DNA from: Microbispora amethystogenes
GTDB lineage: Bacteria > Actinomycetota > Actinomycetes > Streptosporangiales > Streptosporangiaceae
Reading direction: 5' to 3'
DNA length: 64,000 bases
Assembly (NCBI RefSeq): GCF_016863015.1
Contig: NZ_BOOB01000036.1
Location: 1 to 64,000 of the forward strand
The translations under genes were made by a program, and so were the position numbers. The stretch's first letter is position 1. Every line of letters starts with the position of its first letter. Under the pieces are notes generated by a model that searched no databases, was not told the DNA's origin, and saw only the letters and a list, made by a program, of their open reading frames with translations. Of the stretch, positions 26,923 to 35,078 are shown piece by piece.

Positions 26923-27008
26923 GACGCCTCCCCTCTCGCCAGACTCGCCTCAGGAGCGCCCACCTTGGGAACGTTCACCTTCGGCACGATCACCTTCGGC
27001 ATGATCAC
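26919..27008 (-). CDS. Candidate 29-aa mini-ORF with PKV repeats linking two nucleotidyltransferases
   Basis: GTG (27006-27008) overlaps the stop of the upstream gene as GTGA, and its own TGA (26919-26921) overlaps the GTG of the downstream gene in the same way. It encodes MIMPKVIVPKVNVPKVGAPE then ASLARGEAS. The DNA is a 15-bp tandem unit with GTG and CCGAAG. It may be a coupling device rather than a functional peptide. Confidence 0.45.
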   Translation of the reverse strand: MIMPKVIVPKVNVPKVGAPEASLARGEAS

Positions 27009-27694
27009 AGAGCCGACCTCCGCACCTCGATCAGGAACTCCTCGACGGCCGTCCGGTCCGGCCGTTCCGGCAGCGCGCTCCCGGGCCGCCCGGCCGGTTC
27101 GCTCAGCTCGGCGAGCAGGCGCCCGCGCCACTCCAGCACCTCGGGCCAGGGCGTCTCCCCCCGCCGTACGGCCAGCAGCCGGTCGCGGTGGGCGCGGACG
27201 CAGACCAGCGGCTCCCCGTGCCGGGCCAGGAAGGAGGCGCCGAGCAGCAGCCGGATCATGTGCATCGCCATCTTCCACCGCCTCGCGTCGCCGCCGCCCG
27301 GCCGCGGCGGGTCGTCGGGGCGGAGGCGGCGGAACTGCCGGTCGGCGGAGCCCGCGAAGGCCCGCTCCGCCCGGTGCGACAGGAACGCGCGGCGGATCGC
27401 CAGCAGCCGCTCCCCCGGCGGGGTGACCAGTTCGACGAGCGGCGACCACAGGCACTCCAGCGCGGCCGGGTTGCCGTCCAGCCCGAGCACGCAGAACCGC
27501 TCGACCTCCCAGGAGAACTGCTCGGGCCGCGGGCCTTCCACGTGGTCGGGCGGCTTGTCGAGCCGCCAGAACCTCGCCGTCGGCGTCACGAACACGCCGC
27601 GCCGGTCGACGTCCGACTCCCCCGTCTCCAGCCCGTACGCGCGTGAGCCGGCGACGACGGACAGGATGCTGCCCGCGGGGGCCGCCAGGGTCAT
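27005..27694 (-). CDS. RlaP-like predicted nucleotidyltransferase (first of two)
   Basis: 229 aa from ATG 27694. Pol-beta motif: SILSVVAGSRAYGLETGESDVDRRGVFVTP (G-S-R-x-Y-G then D-V-D), then VERFCVLGLDGNPAALECLWSP and the family's helical C-terminus with MAMHMIRLLLGASFLA. It has the substrate-loop differences seen in RlaP subfamilies, which vary in the residues after the GSR motif. It ends GTGA-coupled to the mini-ORF. It likely works with its paralogue at 26167. Confidence 0.83.
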   Translation of the reverse strand: MTLAAPAGSILSVVAGSRAYGLETGESDVDRRGVFVTPTARFWRLDKPPDHVEGPRPEQFSWEVERFCVLGLDGNPAALECLWSPLVELVTPPGERLLAIRRAFLSHRAERAFAGSADRQFRRLRPDDPPRPGGGDARRWKMAMHMIRLLLGASFLARHGEPLVCVRAHRDRLLAVRRGETPWPEVLEWRGRLLAELSEPAGRPGSALPERPDRTAVEEFLIEVRRSAL

Positions 27695-27755
27695 GTCGCC
27701 GGATCTTGTCACAAAGGTAGGCTCCCGGGTCGGGACGCGGAAAGGTAGCGAATTA

Positions 27756-29261
27756 ATGGCCGATTTTGGGCATGACCTGTGGTTCGGGGCCTTCCTCAGG
27801 CCGGACGCGGCGGGGCACCACCGGATCGTCCGGCAGGCCGTGCTGGCCGACGAGCTGGGGCTCGACGTCATCGGCGTCCAGGACCACCCGTACCAGCCGT
27901 CGTTCCTGGACACCTGGACGCTGCTGTCGGTGCTCGCGGCCCGCACCGAGCGGGTGCGGCTGTTCCCCGACGTGGCGAACCTCCCGCTGCGGCCGCCCGC
28001 GGTGCTGGCCAGGGCCGCCGCGTCGCTCGACATCCTCAGCGGCGGCCGGGTGGAGCTGGGGCTCGGGGCCGGGGCGTTCTGGGACGGCGTCGCGGCCATG
28101 GGCGGCCCGCGCCGCGACCCCGGTGACGCGGTCGAGGCGCTGGAGGAGGCCGTCGCGGTCCTGCGCGCGCTGTGGACGCCCGGCGAGAGCGTACGGCTCG
28201 ACGGCCGGCACTACCGGCTGGAGGGCGCGCGGCCCGGGCCGTTCCCCCCGCATCCGATCGGGCTGTGGATCGGCGCGTACAAGCGGCGCATGCTGGAGCT
28301 GACCGGGCGGCTCGGCGACGGCTGGGTGCCCTCGTCCGGGTACGCCGCGCCGGAGGATCTGGGCGCGATGACGGCGATCCTGGACGCCGCCGCCGAACGG
28401 GCCGGGCGCGACCCCGCCGGGATCCGCCGCGTCTACAACATCGAGGGCCGGTTCTCCGGCGCGGCCGGGGAGGGGTTCCTGAACGGGCCGCCCGCCGTGT
28501 GGGCCGGGCAACTCGCCGGCCTCGTGCGCGACCACGGCATGAGCGTCTTCGTGCTCGCCGTGGACGACGACAGGGACCTCAAGGTCTTCGCCGAGGAGGT
28601 CGCCCCCGCCGTACGGGAGGCCGTGGCGCGGGAACGCGGACGGGCCGGCCGGGCCGGACGGGCGGACGAGGACGCGGTGGCCTCCGCCGGCCACCGGGCC
28701 GCGGCCTCGGCTCCGGCCGTCCTGGACGAGGCCACCCGGCCGCGGCTGCCCAAACGGGACCCCGCCGCGTTGACGCCGCAGCAGCGGGCGGCCGGGCAGC
28801 GGCTCGTGCTCATCCACGACCACCTGCGCCGGGAGCTGACCCAGGTCAGGGACGCGCTGGAGCAGGTCGCCGCGGGCCGCTCCGACGCCGCCGCGCTCCG
28901 CTCGATGATCAACGAGCTCACCATGCGGCAGAACTACTGGACGCTCGGCACGTTCTGCGCGTCGTACTGCAGGCTGCTGACCACCCACCACACGATCGAG
29001 GACGAGCACATGTTCCCCATGCTGGCGGCGGCACAGGCGTCGCTGGCGCCGGTCGTCGAGCGGCTGGAACAGGAGCACGAGGTGATCGCCGAGGTGCTGA
29101 CCGGCCTGGACGCCGCCCTCGTGGCGATGATCGAGGACCCGGACCGGCTCGACGGCGTCCGCGCGCAGGTGGACCTGCTGTCGGACGTGCTGCTGTCGCA
29201 CCTGCGCTACGAGGAGGAGGAGCTCGTCGAGCCCATCTCCCGCCTCGGCCTCGACATCTGA
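27756..29261 (+). CDS. LLM-type flavin oxidoreductase fused to a hemerythrin-like domain
   Basis: 501 aa from ATG with GGAAAGG upstream. Residues 1 to about 300 form a luciferase-like monooxygenase barrel: WFGAFLRPDAAGHHRIVRQA, DEFGL-type LADELGLDVIGVQDHPYQPS, ASLDILSGGRVELGLGAGA, LWIGAYKRRMLELTGRLGDG. A charged linker (about 300-345) leads to a C-terminal helical bundle with hemerythrin-type His/Glu spacing: LVLIHDHLRRELTQV, THHTIEDEHMFPML, LEQEHEVIAEVLTG, SHLRYEEEELVEPI. The barrel probably uses FMN or F420, and the bundle a di-iron site. The fused domains suggest O2- or redox-dependent control of the flavin reaction. Confidence 0.85.
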   Translation: MADFGHDLWFGAFLRPDAAGHHRIVRQAVLADELGLDVIGVQDHPYQPSFLDTWTLLSVLAARTERVRLFPDVANLPLRPPAVLARAAASLDILSGGRVELGLGAGAFWDGVAAMGGPRRDPGDAVEALEEAVAVLRALWTPGESVRLDGRHYRLEGARPGPFPPHPIGLWIGAYKRRMLELTGRLGDGWVPSSGYAAPEDLGAMTAILDAAAERAGRDPAGIRRVYNIEGRFSGAAGEGFLNGPPAVWAGQLAGLVRDHGMSVFVLAVDDDRDLKVFAEEVAPAVREAVARERGRAGRAGRADEDAVASAGHRAAASAPAVLDEATRPRLPKRDPAALTPQQRAAGQRLVLIHDHLRRELTQVRDALEQVAAGRSDAAALRSMINELTMRQNYWTLGTFCASYCRLLTTHHTIEDEHMFPMLAAAQASLAPVVERLEQEHEVIAEVLTGLDAALVAMIEDPDRLDGVRAQVDLLSDVLLSHLRYEEEELVEPISRLGLDI

Positions 29262-29299
29262 GGCCGGAAACCGGGGTGCGGCGGCCGGGTCCGCGCGCC

Positions 29300-29311
29300 T
29301 ACGCTGCCGCC
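29300..29311 (+). promoter_or_regulatory. Leaderless -10 box of adenosine deaminase gene
   Basis: TACGCT (29300-29305) plus 6 nt before the GTG start at 29312 and no ribosome site. A candidate leaderless start. Confidence 0.45.
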
Positions 29312-30292
29312 GTGCGCGATCTCGCCCTGCTGCCGAAGGCCCACCTGCACGTCCACCTGGAGAGCGCGATCCGCCCGGAGACGCTGGCCGAGATCGCGGC
29401 GGCCAACGGCCTGCCCGTGCCGGCCCGCCCCTCCGGGCCCTTCGCCGGCTTCCGCGACTTCGCCGACCACGGTTCGCTCGTACGGGAGTGCCTGGTCCGG
29501 CCGGAGGACTTCCACCGCATCGCCGTCGAGTTCTGCGCGGACGAGGCGGCGCAGGGCACCCGGTGGGCGGAGGTGACCTTCACCGCCGCCTCGCACGGCG
29601 AACGGCTCGGCGCCCCGGAGATGCCGCTGGAGGCCGTGCTCGCCGGTCTCGCCGAGGGGCGCGCGGCGTACGGCGTGGAGTGCGGGGTGCTGCTCGACCA
29701 CTCGCGGCGGCGGCCGGTCGACCGTCTCCGGCGCACGGTGCGGCTCGCCACCCGGTACGCCGGAGACGGCGTGCTCGGCGTCGGAGTGGCCGGTGAGGAG
29801 TCCTATCCGCTCGCGCCGTTCGCCGAGGTCTTCGCCGCCGCGGCGGACGCGGGTCTGCACGTCGTGCACCACGCGGGCGAGAGCGAGGGCCCCGGCAGCA
29901 TCCGCGAGGCGATCACCGCGGGGCGCGCCGAGCGCCTGGGCCACGGCGTCCGGGTGCTGGAGGACCCCGGCCTGACCGCCGAGGTGCGCGAGCGGGGCAT
30001 CCCCCTGGAGGTGTGCCCGTCGTCCAACGTCGCGCTCGGCCTGGTGGACGGCCTCGCCGCCCATCCGTTCCCCCTGCTGCGCGAGGCGGGGCTGGTCGTC
30101 ACGCTGAACACCGACATCCCGTCCGTCACCGGGACCACCCTGACGGACGAGTACGCCAGGGTCCGCGAGTCCTTCGGCTACGACGACGCGGCGCTGGCCG
30201 GGCTCGCCCGCGCCTCGGCCGACGCGTCCTTCGCACCGGAGGAGACGAAGCGTGCGCTGCGCCGCGACGTCGACGCCTGGCTCGCCTCTTGA
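29312..30292 (+). CDS. add: Adenosine deaminase
   Basis: 326 aa from GTG. Deaminase landmarks: LPKAHLHVHLESAIRPETLA (zinc-binding HxH), TAASHGERLG in the mid region, LHVVHHAGESEGPGSIREAI (metal His and catalytic Glu in the HAGE motif), RLGHGVRVLED, PLEVCPSSNVALGLV and VTLNTDIPSVTGTTLTDEY with the second-shell Asp. It converts adenosine to inosine in purine salvage. Some homologues deaminate other purines (adenine/6-aminofutalosine-like); the SAIRPETL segment cannot exclude that. Confidence 0.87.
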   Translation: MRDLALLPKAHLHVHLESAIRPETLAEIAAANGLPVPARPSGPFAGFRDFADHGSLVRECLVRPEDFHRIAVEFCADEAAQGTRWAEVTFTAASHGERLGAPEMPLEAVLAGLAEGRAAYGVECGVLLDHSRRRPVDRLRRTVRLATRYAGDGVLGVGVAGEESYPLAPFAEVFAAAADAGLHVVHHAGESEGPGSIREAITAGRAERLGHGVRVLEDPGLTAEVRERGIPLEVCPSSNVALGLVDGLAAHPFPLLREAGLVVTLNTDIPSVTGTTLTDEYARVRESFGYDDAALAGLARASADASFAPEETKRALRRDVDAWLAS

Positions 30293-30448
30293 GTGTCCGC
30301 TGATGCGCGGCGGACGAGCGTCAATAAAGGCGCATTTGTTACGAGACAGCAGCCAAGTGGCGCGAGTCAGGCGTGTTTCCCCCCACGGAGGCATGCCATT
30401 CTGGGATGATCTCGGGAAAAACCATCGGACATCGAGAGACCGTGACTG

Positions 30449-31699
30449 ATGCCCCCCATTGACCAACTCACCGCCTTCGTGTCGGCCCATCCGGTCGAAA
30501 CAGTCATCATCAGCGTCATCGCCCTGGTCTTGCTGGTCCTGGCCTTCTTCGCGCTTCGCGCCCTGATCCGTCTGTTCCGCCGGTGGGCGACCGGCCGTCC
30601 CACCGAGGACGTCCTCACCATCGTCGCCGCCAGCATCGCCACCGGCGTGTCCGCGCAGGGCATGTGGCGCTTCTCCGGCGACGTGCTCGGCTTCGACGGG
30701 CCGCTGCGGCTCCTGCTGTTCGCCTTCATCGAGGTCGCCGTCATCACCAGCGCCGTACGGGCCCGGCGCAACATGCGGGAGAACTACTCCGCCGGCATCG
30801 ACGGCATCGCCGTCTGGGCGCTCACCTGCCTGTCCGCGGTCCTGTCGAGCATGGACGCCCGCAGCGTCGCCGAGGCCGTGTTCCGGCTCGCCGCCCCGCT
30901 CGTAGCCGCCTGGCTGTGGGAACGCGGCATGGCGATCGAGCGGGTCCGCATCACCGGCCGCGGCCGCATCAACTGGCGGCTGACCCCCGAGCGGATCCTG
31001 GTCCGGGTCGGCCTCGCCGAGGTGAGCGACCGTACGGCGAGCGAGGTGGACGCGCACCGCAGGCTCACCCGGGTGGCGCTGGCCGCCAAGCGGGTCCGGG
31101 CGCTGCGCGAGGCCGGGGCGCCGGACCGCAAGATGCGGGCCGCGATGGCGCGGCTCGACAAGGCGATGGACCAGGCCGTCGAGTACACCGGACTCGCCGT
31201 GGACGAGAAGCGGCAGGAGGCGCTGCTGTCGCAGATCGGCGCGCTCTACAACACCTCGGCGCTGATCGACCTCGCCCCGCCGGTGCCGTGGGGGCCGGAG
31301 CCCGAGCCGCCCGCCCCGGTGGCGCTGCCCGCCGCGGCCATCGCGGAGCTGATCGACGACGAGGAGGAGGACCTCCCGGCCGAGCCGGCGCCCGTCGTCG
31401 ACACCGCCCAGCGCGCGACCCAGTTGCGCACCGCGCGGCAGTACTGGGACCAGCAGATCGCCCGCAAGTACGTCCCCCGGGCCGCCGACATCGCCAAGGA
31501 GGTCGGCATCCCGATCCTCGTGGCGAAGGAGTGGCGGGCGCTCTGGAAGCTCGAACCCCAGGCGTACGCGCTGATCGAGGCGGCGTACCGGGAGCACGGG
31601 ATCATCGACACCGGCACGTTCCCGGCCATCGAGGTGCCCGAGCAGGAGCGCGTGCTCGTCGTCAACGGCTCCGCCGGAGCGGCGCACGACGCCTCCTGA
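30449..31699 (+). CDS. Membrane protein with DUF2637/spread-like N-terminus and HTH-like C-terminus
   Basis: 416 aa. The first ~35 residues carry a transmembrane helix (ETVIISVIALVLLVLAFFAL); further hydrophobic segments lie at about 60-165 (LLLFAFIEVAVITSAVRARR, GIDGIAVWALTCLSAVLSS, PLVAAWLWERGMAIERVRIT). This pattern recalls DUF2637/Spd spread proteins of actinomycete conjugative elements. Then come a basic helical region, an acidic linker and a C-terminal segment KYVPRAADIAKEVGIPILVA resembling a winged helix. No integrase or relaxase is adjacent. The function is unknown; the comparison is from pattern only. Confidence 0.6.
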   Translation: MPPIDQLTAFVSAHPVETVIISVIALVLLVLAFFALRALIRLFRRWATGRPTEDVLTIVAASIATGVSAQGMWRFSGDVLGFDGPLRLLLFAFIEVAVITSAVRARRNMRENYSAGIDGIAVWALTCLSAVLSSMDARSVAEAVFRLAAPLVAAWLWERGMAIERVRITGRGRINWRLTPERILVRVGLAEVSDRTASEVDAHRRLTRVALAAKRVRALREAGAPDRKMRAAMARLDKAMDQAVEYTGLAVDEKRQEALLSQIGALYNTSALIDLAPPVPWGPEPEPPAPVALPAAAIAELIDDEEEDLPAEPAPVVDTAQRATQLRTARQYWDQQIARKYVPRAADIAKEVGIPILVAKEWRALWKLEPQAYALIEAAYREHGIIDTGTFPAIEVPEQERVLVVNGSAGAAHDAS

Positions 31700-31744
31700 C
31701 CTGACCGTACGTGTCGCAGGGGCGGCGGGCCGGGGAACCGGTCC

Positions 31745-32000
31745 CGCCGCCCTGTGTTTTCTGGGACGGGGGTTTTCTGGGACGGGGGTTTTCCGGGACT
31801 CTGCTTTCCGGGACTGGGCCTCCAGAACCCCCCGCGCCTCCGGAACCGCCCTGTGCCTCCAGAACCGCCCTGTGCTTTGAGGACCGGCGTGTTCCCGGAC
31901 CGGCGCGTTTCCCGGCCGGCGTCTTTCCGGGCCGCTTTCCCGGGCGCTTACCGCCCACCGTTACCGGACACTTTCCGGCCATTCGGGCAAGGACACTCCT
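31745..32000. repeat. Imperfect short tandem repeats, G-rich then C-rich
   Basis: The 382 bp between the membrane protein and the HATPase gene hold no supported gene. TTTTCTGGGACGGGGG recurs at 31757-31772 and 31773-31788, followed by decaying TTTCCGGGAC and CTCCAGAACCGCCCTGTG units to about 32000. Open frames through it are repeat artefacts. Confidence 0.6.
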
Positions 32001-32081
32001 ACTTTCCCGTGACATCGCGGGCGCCCGCGCGAACGTCAACTCTGCGGCGACTGACTCGGCTCCCACGCTGAAGGAGTGCTG

Positions 32082-32555
32082 ATGGAGATCTCGGGGGACG
32101 GCGCGGGGAACCGCGTGGCACGGCTCGCGGGCGGACGGGACCAGGTGAGGCGGGCGCGCAGGCTCGTGTCGGCCGCCCTGGGGCGCGGCCATCCCCGGCA
32201 CGACGACTGCGTCCTGCTGACGAGCGAGATCGCGACCAACGCCGTCGTCCACTCCCGCTCGGGGAACGGCGGCACGTTCACCCTCACGGTGTCGTGCCTG
32301 CCCGACCGGGTGCGCATCGGCGTGCAGGACGACGGCTCCGCCGGGCCGCCCTGCGCCGGCCACCCGCTGCCGAACGCGTCGAGCCAGGGCGGGCGCGGCA
32401 TGCCGCTGCTCGACATGCTCTCCGACCGGTGGGGCCTGGTCCGGGAGGGCGGGCGCAACGAGGTGTGGTTCGAGATCTGGTTCGACGGCGGGCGGCGCCC
32501 GGCCGCTCTGCGCCGCAGGTGGATGGCCGCCCGCATCCGGCTCGTGGCCGGCTGA
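32082..32555 (+). CDS. Anti-sigma-factor-type ATP-binding protein
   Basis: 157 aa from ATG 32082 with AAGGAG 5 nt upstream. HATPase_c_2 motifs: DDCVLLTSEIATNAVVHSRS (N box), DRVRIGVQDDGSAGPPCAG (G1) and QGGRGMPLLDMLSDRWGLV (G2). An RsbW-like serine-kinase protein, similar to the one at 21983. It is likely to regulate an alternative sigma factor through a partner elsewhere in the genome. Confidence 0.83.
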   Translation: MEISGDGAGNRVARLAGGRDQVRRARRLVSAALGRGHPRHDDCVLLTSEIATNAVVHSRSGNGGTFTLTVSCLPDRVRIGVQDDGSAGPPCAGHPLPNASSQGGRGMPLLDMLSDRWGLVREGGRNEVWFEIWFDGGRRPAALRRRWMAARIRLVAG

Positions 32556-32640
32556 CCGGGGTAGACCCACTTGTGGTGATTTCACGCAAGGAAGGGGCAA
32601 AAACCAACTAACCTAATCGGGAAAGTAGGAGGACTTTTCC

Positions 32641-33630
32641 ATGGCTCTGCCCGACTTCCTGGTCATCGGTGTGCCGAAAGCCGGCACCACCGCCCTGCAC
32701 GCGGCGCTCGCCCGCCACCCGCGGCTGTTCATGTCACCCGTCAAGGAACCGAAGTTCTTCCTCACCGACGGCCCGCCGCCCGCCAAGGGCGGGCCGGGCG
32801 ACGCGGAGACCTACCGCGAGCACGTGTGGCGGCGCGCCGACTACGAGGCGCTCTTCGCGGACGCGCCGCCCGGGACGCTCTGCGGCGAGTCCACCCCCTT
32901 CTACCTGTACGACCTGGACGCCCAGCGGCGGATCAGGGAGACCATCCCCGACGCGAAGCTCATCGTGTCGCTGCGCGACCCGGTGGAACGGGCGCACTCC
33001 AACTGGACGCACCTGTGGTCGGCCGGCCTGGAGCCGATCGGCGACGTCATCGAGGCGTGCGCCGCCGAGAAACGGCGCGTCGCCGACGGCTGGTCGCCGT
33101 TCTGGCACTACGTGGGCCTCGGCCGGTACGGCGAGCAGCTCGCGCACCTGTTCACGCTGTTCCCCCGCGAGCAGGTGCTGGTCTTCCGCTACCGCGACCT
33201 CGTCGACCGGCCCGCCGACACGCTCGACCGCATCTGCGCCTTCCTCGGGGTGGAACAGGGGGTCGTCGGCGAGGTACCGAGGGAGAACGTCACCGCCCAT
33301 CCTCCGCAGAGCCGCAGGCACCGCGTCCTCGCCCGGATCGCCCGGCTCGGAGACCCCTTCCTGGGCCGGCGGCTGACCAGTCCGCTGGAGCGGGTGCTGC
33401 AGCGCGACGCGCAGCCCCGGCGGCCGCTCACCTGGGAGCAGCGCCAGGAGCTGCTGGCCTACTTCGCCGCCGACATCGCGCTGCTGCGCGACCTGCTGGA
33501 CGAGGACTTCGGCGACTGGCTACGCCCCCGGGAACGGTCGGGCGGCCTCGTGGGCGCCCGGCCGGACGGCCAGCGGCAGGCCCGCAACGGCCGCGTCAGA
33601 GATCTGGACGGCCCGCCCACCGGACGGTGA
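32641..33630 (+). CDS. PAPS-dependent sulfotransferase
   Basis: 329 aa from ATG with AGGAGG upstream. The N-terminal 5'-phosphosulfate-binding motif is DFLVIGVPKAGTTALHAALA. The 3'-phosphate site is LIVSLRDPVERAHSNWTHLW (R and S). FPREQVLVFRYRDLVDRPAD and LDRICAFLGVEQ continue the P-loop sulfotransferase fold. It is probably cytosolic, moving sulfate to a carbohydrate or natural product; the acceptor is unknown. The final roughly 30 residues are basic and low-complexity. Confidence 0.87.
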   Translation: MALPDFLVIGVPKAGTTALHAALARHPRLFMSPVKEPKFFLTDGPPPAKGGPGDAETYREHVWRRADYEALFADAPPGTLCGESTPFYLYDLDAQRRIRETIPDAKLIVSLRDPVERAHSNWTHLWSAGLEPIGDVIEACAAEKRRVADGWSPFWHYVGLGRYGEQLAHLFTLFPREQVLVFRYRDLVDRPADTLDRICAFLGVEQGVVGEVPRENVTAHPPQSRRHRVLARIARLGDPFLGRRLTSPLERVLQRDAQPRRPLTWEQRQELLAYFAADIALLRDLLDEDFGDWLRPRERSGGLVGARPDGQRQARNGRVRDLDGPPTGR

Positions 33631-33689
33631 TCAGCGGCCCGGACCACCCCACCGGGCAGTGACCAGCGGCCCGGACCACCAACCGGGCG
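33627..33689. repeat. Tandem ~31-bp duplication after sulfotransferase
   Basis: GTGAnCAGCGGCCCGGACCACC occurs at 33627-33648 and 33659-33680, each followed by CCGGGC. The first copy covers the sulfotransferase stop codon, so this is a recent local duplication. No gene is seen between 33631 and 33883. Confidence 0.6.
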
Positions 33690-33883
33690 GTGTTCGGCGG
33701 GCTGGAGCGCGAGCCCCGCTCGCGCCCCGGCCGCCACCGCTCACCCCGTCCGCCCCCGTCGGCCGCCGTCGGCCGCCGCTCACACCTTCCGGCCCCCGTG
33801 GCCCCGGTCTCCCCACCGGCCGTTCTCCTCGCGCCGACCGTCCACCGGCGCCGCCGGGGCCCCGGAGAGCCGCCCGGCGGTGG

Positions 33884-34864
33884 TCAGCGCAGCTCGGTAC
33901 GCAGCTCGTGACCCCCGTCGGGGCGGGTCAGCTCGTAGTACAGCCGGTGGCCGCCGGCCACGGGCACGACCGACAGGTAGCGCAGGCCCGCGCCGTGCTC
34001 CGCCTGGGCGACGGGCGCGGTCCCGGTCGCGGTGAGGGTGGACGGGTCGGGCCCGATCGCCACACCCGTACGCTCCTCGTAGTTCTCCTCCGCCGACGCG
34101 CGGCCGTCGTAGTAGGCGATGACGGTCTCCCCGCTGAAGGTCACCGCGCTCACCCGCACGCCGCGCGAGTCCCAGTGGCCGGGCCGCCGGTCGAGCGCGG
34201 TCCCCTGCCAGGTCCAGGCGATCCCGTCCGCGCTGGTGGCGTAGTCGGTCACCATCTGGTCGGCCTCGTCGGGGTCCTCCAGCGGGTGGCAGGACGCCCA
34301 CAGGTGCCACACGCCGCCGTGGTGCAGGATGACCGGGTCCTTGACGCCGGTCTTGAGGTCGCCGGGGAGCACCACCCGCGCGTCGGCGGGGTCGAACTCG
34401 GCCGGGTCGGCGGCCTCGATCATCTCGACCCGCCAGTGCTTGGTGCCGTACGTCGCGCAGCTCAGGTAGAGGCGCCACGACCCGTCGGGCGTCACCACGA
34501 GCGTGGGCCGCTCCAGCGACTCGGTCTTCATCTCGTCCTTGGTGATCGTGAGGATCCGCTCGAACCGCTCGCCGTCGGCCGACCGGGCGATCTCCACGGC
34601 GTACCCGCGGCCGGAGCCGATCGGGCGGCGCAGCCGGTAGGCCAGATAGATCCACCCGTCCCTGCTGACGGCGCTGGGCGCGCCCGCCCAGTAGCCGGGC
34701 CCGTCTCCGGGTGGCGGAATCGCGACGACTGACCGTTCCGGCTTCGGTGCGAACACGTCTCTTCTCCGTGGGTGCGCGACGACGGTGGGCGGCGCGGAGG
34801 CCGTCCCTTCCTTGCTGTCCTCAATTACCAGCGGCCCGACGAGGAGGCCAAGCGTCCTCGCCAT
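33884..34864 (-). CDS. Five-bladed propeller glycosidase-like protein (GH43/GH32/GH130 type)
   Basis: 326 aa from ATG 34864. It has the repeated propeller phrases of this glycosidase superfamily: AGAPSAVSRDGWIYLAYRLR, GYAVEIARSADGERFERILT, ERPTLVVTPDGSWRLYLSCA, GVKDPVILHHGGVWHLWASC (Asp-Pro at the usual active-site blade), WDSRGVRVSAVTF and RYLSVVPVAGGHRLYYEL. There is no signal peptide, so it is probably cytosolic. Substrate unknown. It is divergent from the exported TIGR03118 protein across a near-perfect inverted repeat at 34882-34910. Confidence 0.75.
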   Translation of the reverse strand: MARTLGLLVGPLVIEDSKEGTASAPPTVVAHPRRRDVFAPKPERSVVAIPPPGDGPGYWAGAPSAVSRDGWIYLAYRLRRPIGSGRGYAVEIARSADGERFERILTITKDEMKTESLERPTLVVTPDGSWRLYLSCATYGTKHWRVEMIEAADPAEFDPADARVVLPGDLKTGVKDPVILHHGGVWHLWASCHPLEDPDEADQMVTDYATSADGIAWTWQGTALDRRPGHWDSRGVRVSAVTFSGETVIAYYDGRASAEENYEERTGVAIGPDPSTLTATGTAPVAQAEHGAGLRYLSVVPVAGGHRLYYELTRPDGGHELRTELR

Positions 34865-34881
34865 CGGACGGCCATCTCTAT

Positions 34882-34910
34882 ACAAAACCCGCTTAGTTTG
34901 CGGGTTTTGT
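34882..34910. promoter_or_regulatory. 11-bp-arm inverted repeat in the divergent promoter region
   Basis: ACAAAACCCGC (34882-34892) and its exact complement (34900-34910) flank TTAGTTT, 18 bp before the start of the propeller glycosidase gene. As the two genes diverge, an operator is more likely than a terminator. Confidence 0.6.
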
Positions 34911-35078
34911 CAGGATAGGCCAGGAACACCGATGCGCGCGCCCCCACCTGCGACGGAAAAGGGACTGAACCCGGAACGGCAGGGGGGCGTATCTCCGGGC
35001 GTAAGGGCATGCCGACACCGTTTCCGACCCCCTCGCAGTCCGACCCCTCCCGGGTCTGACCCACTTTCAGGAGGCCCC

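Noticed and set aside
31662..32600. 312-aa minus-strand protein with GKRPGK repeats
   Set aside because: Generated by the intergenic repeat tract and the antisense of the HATPase gene.
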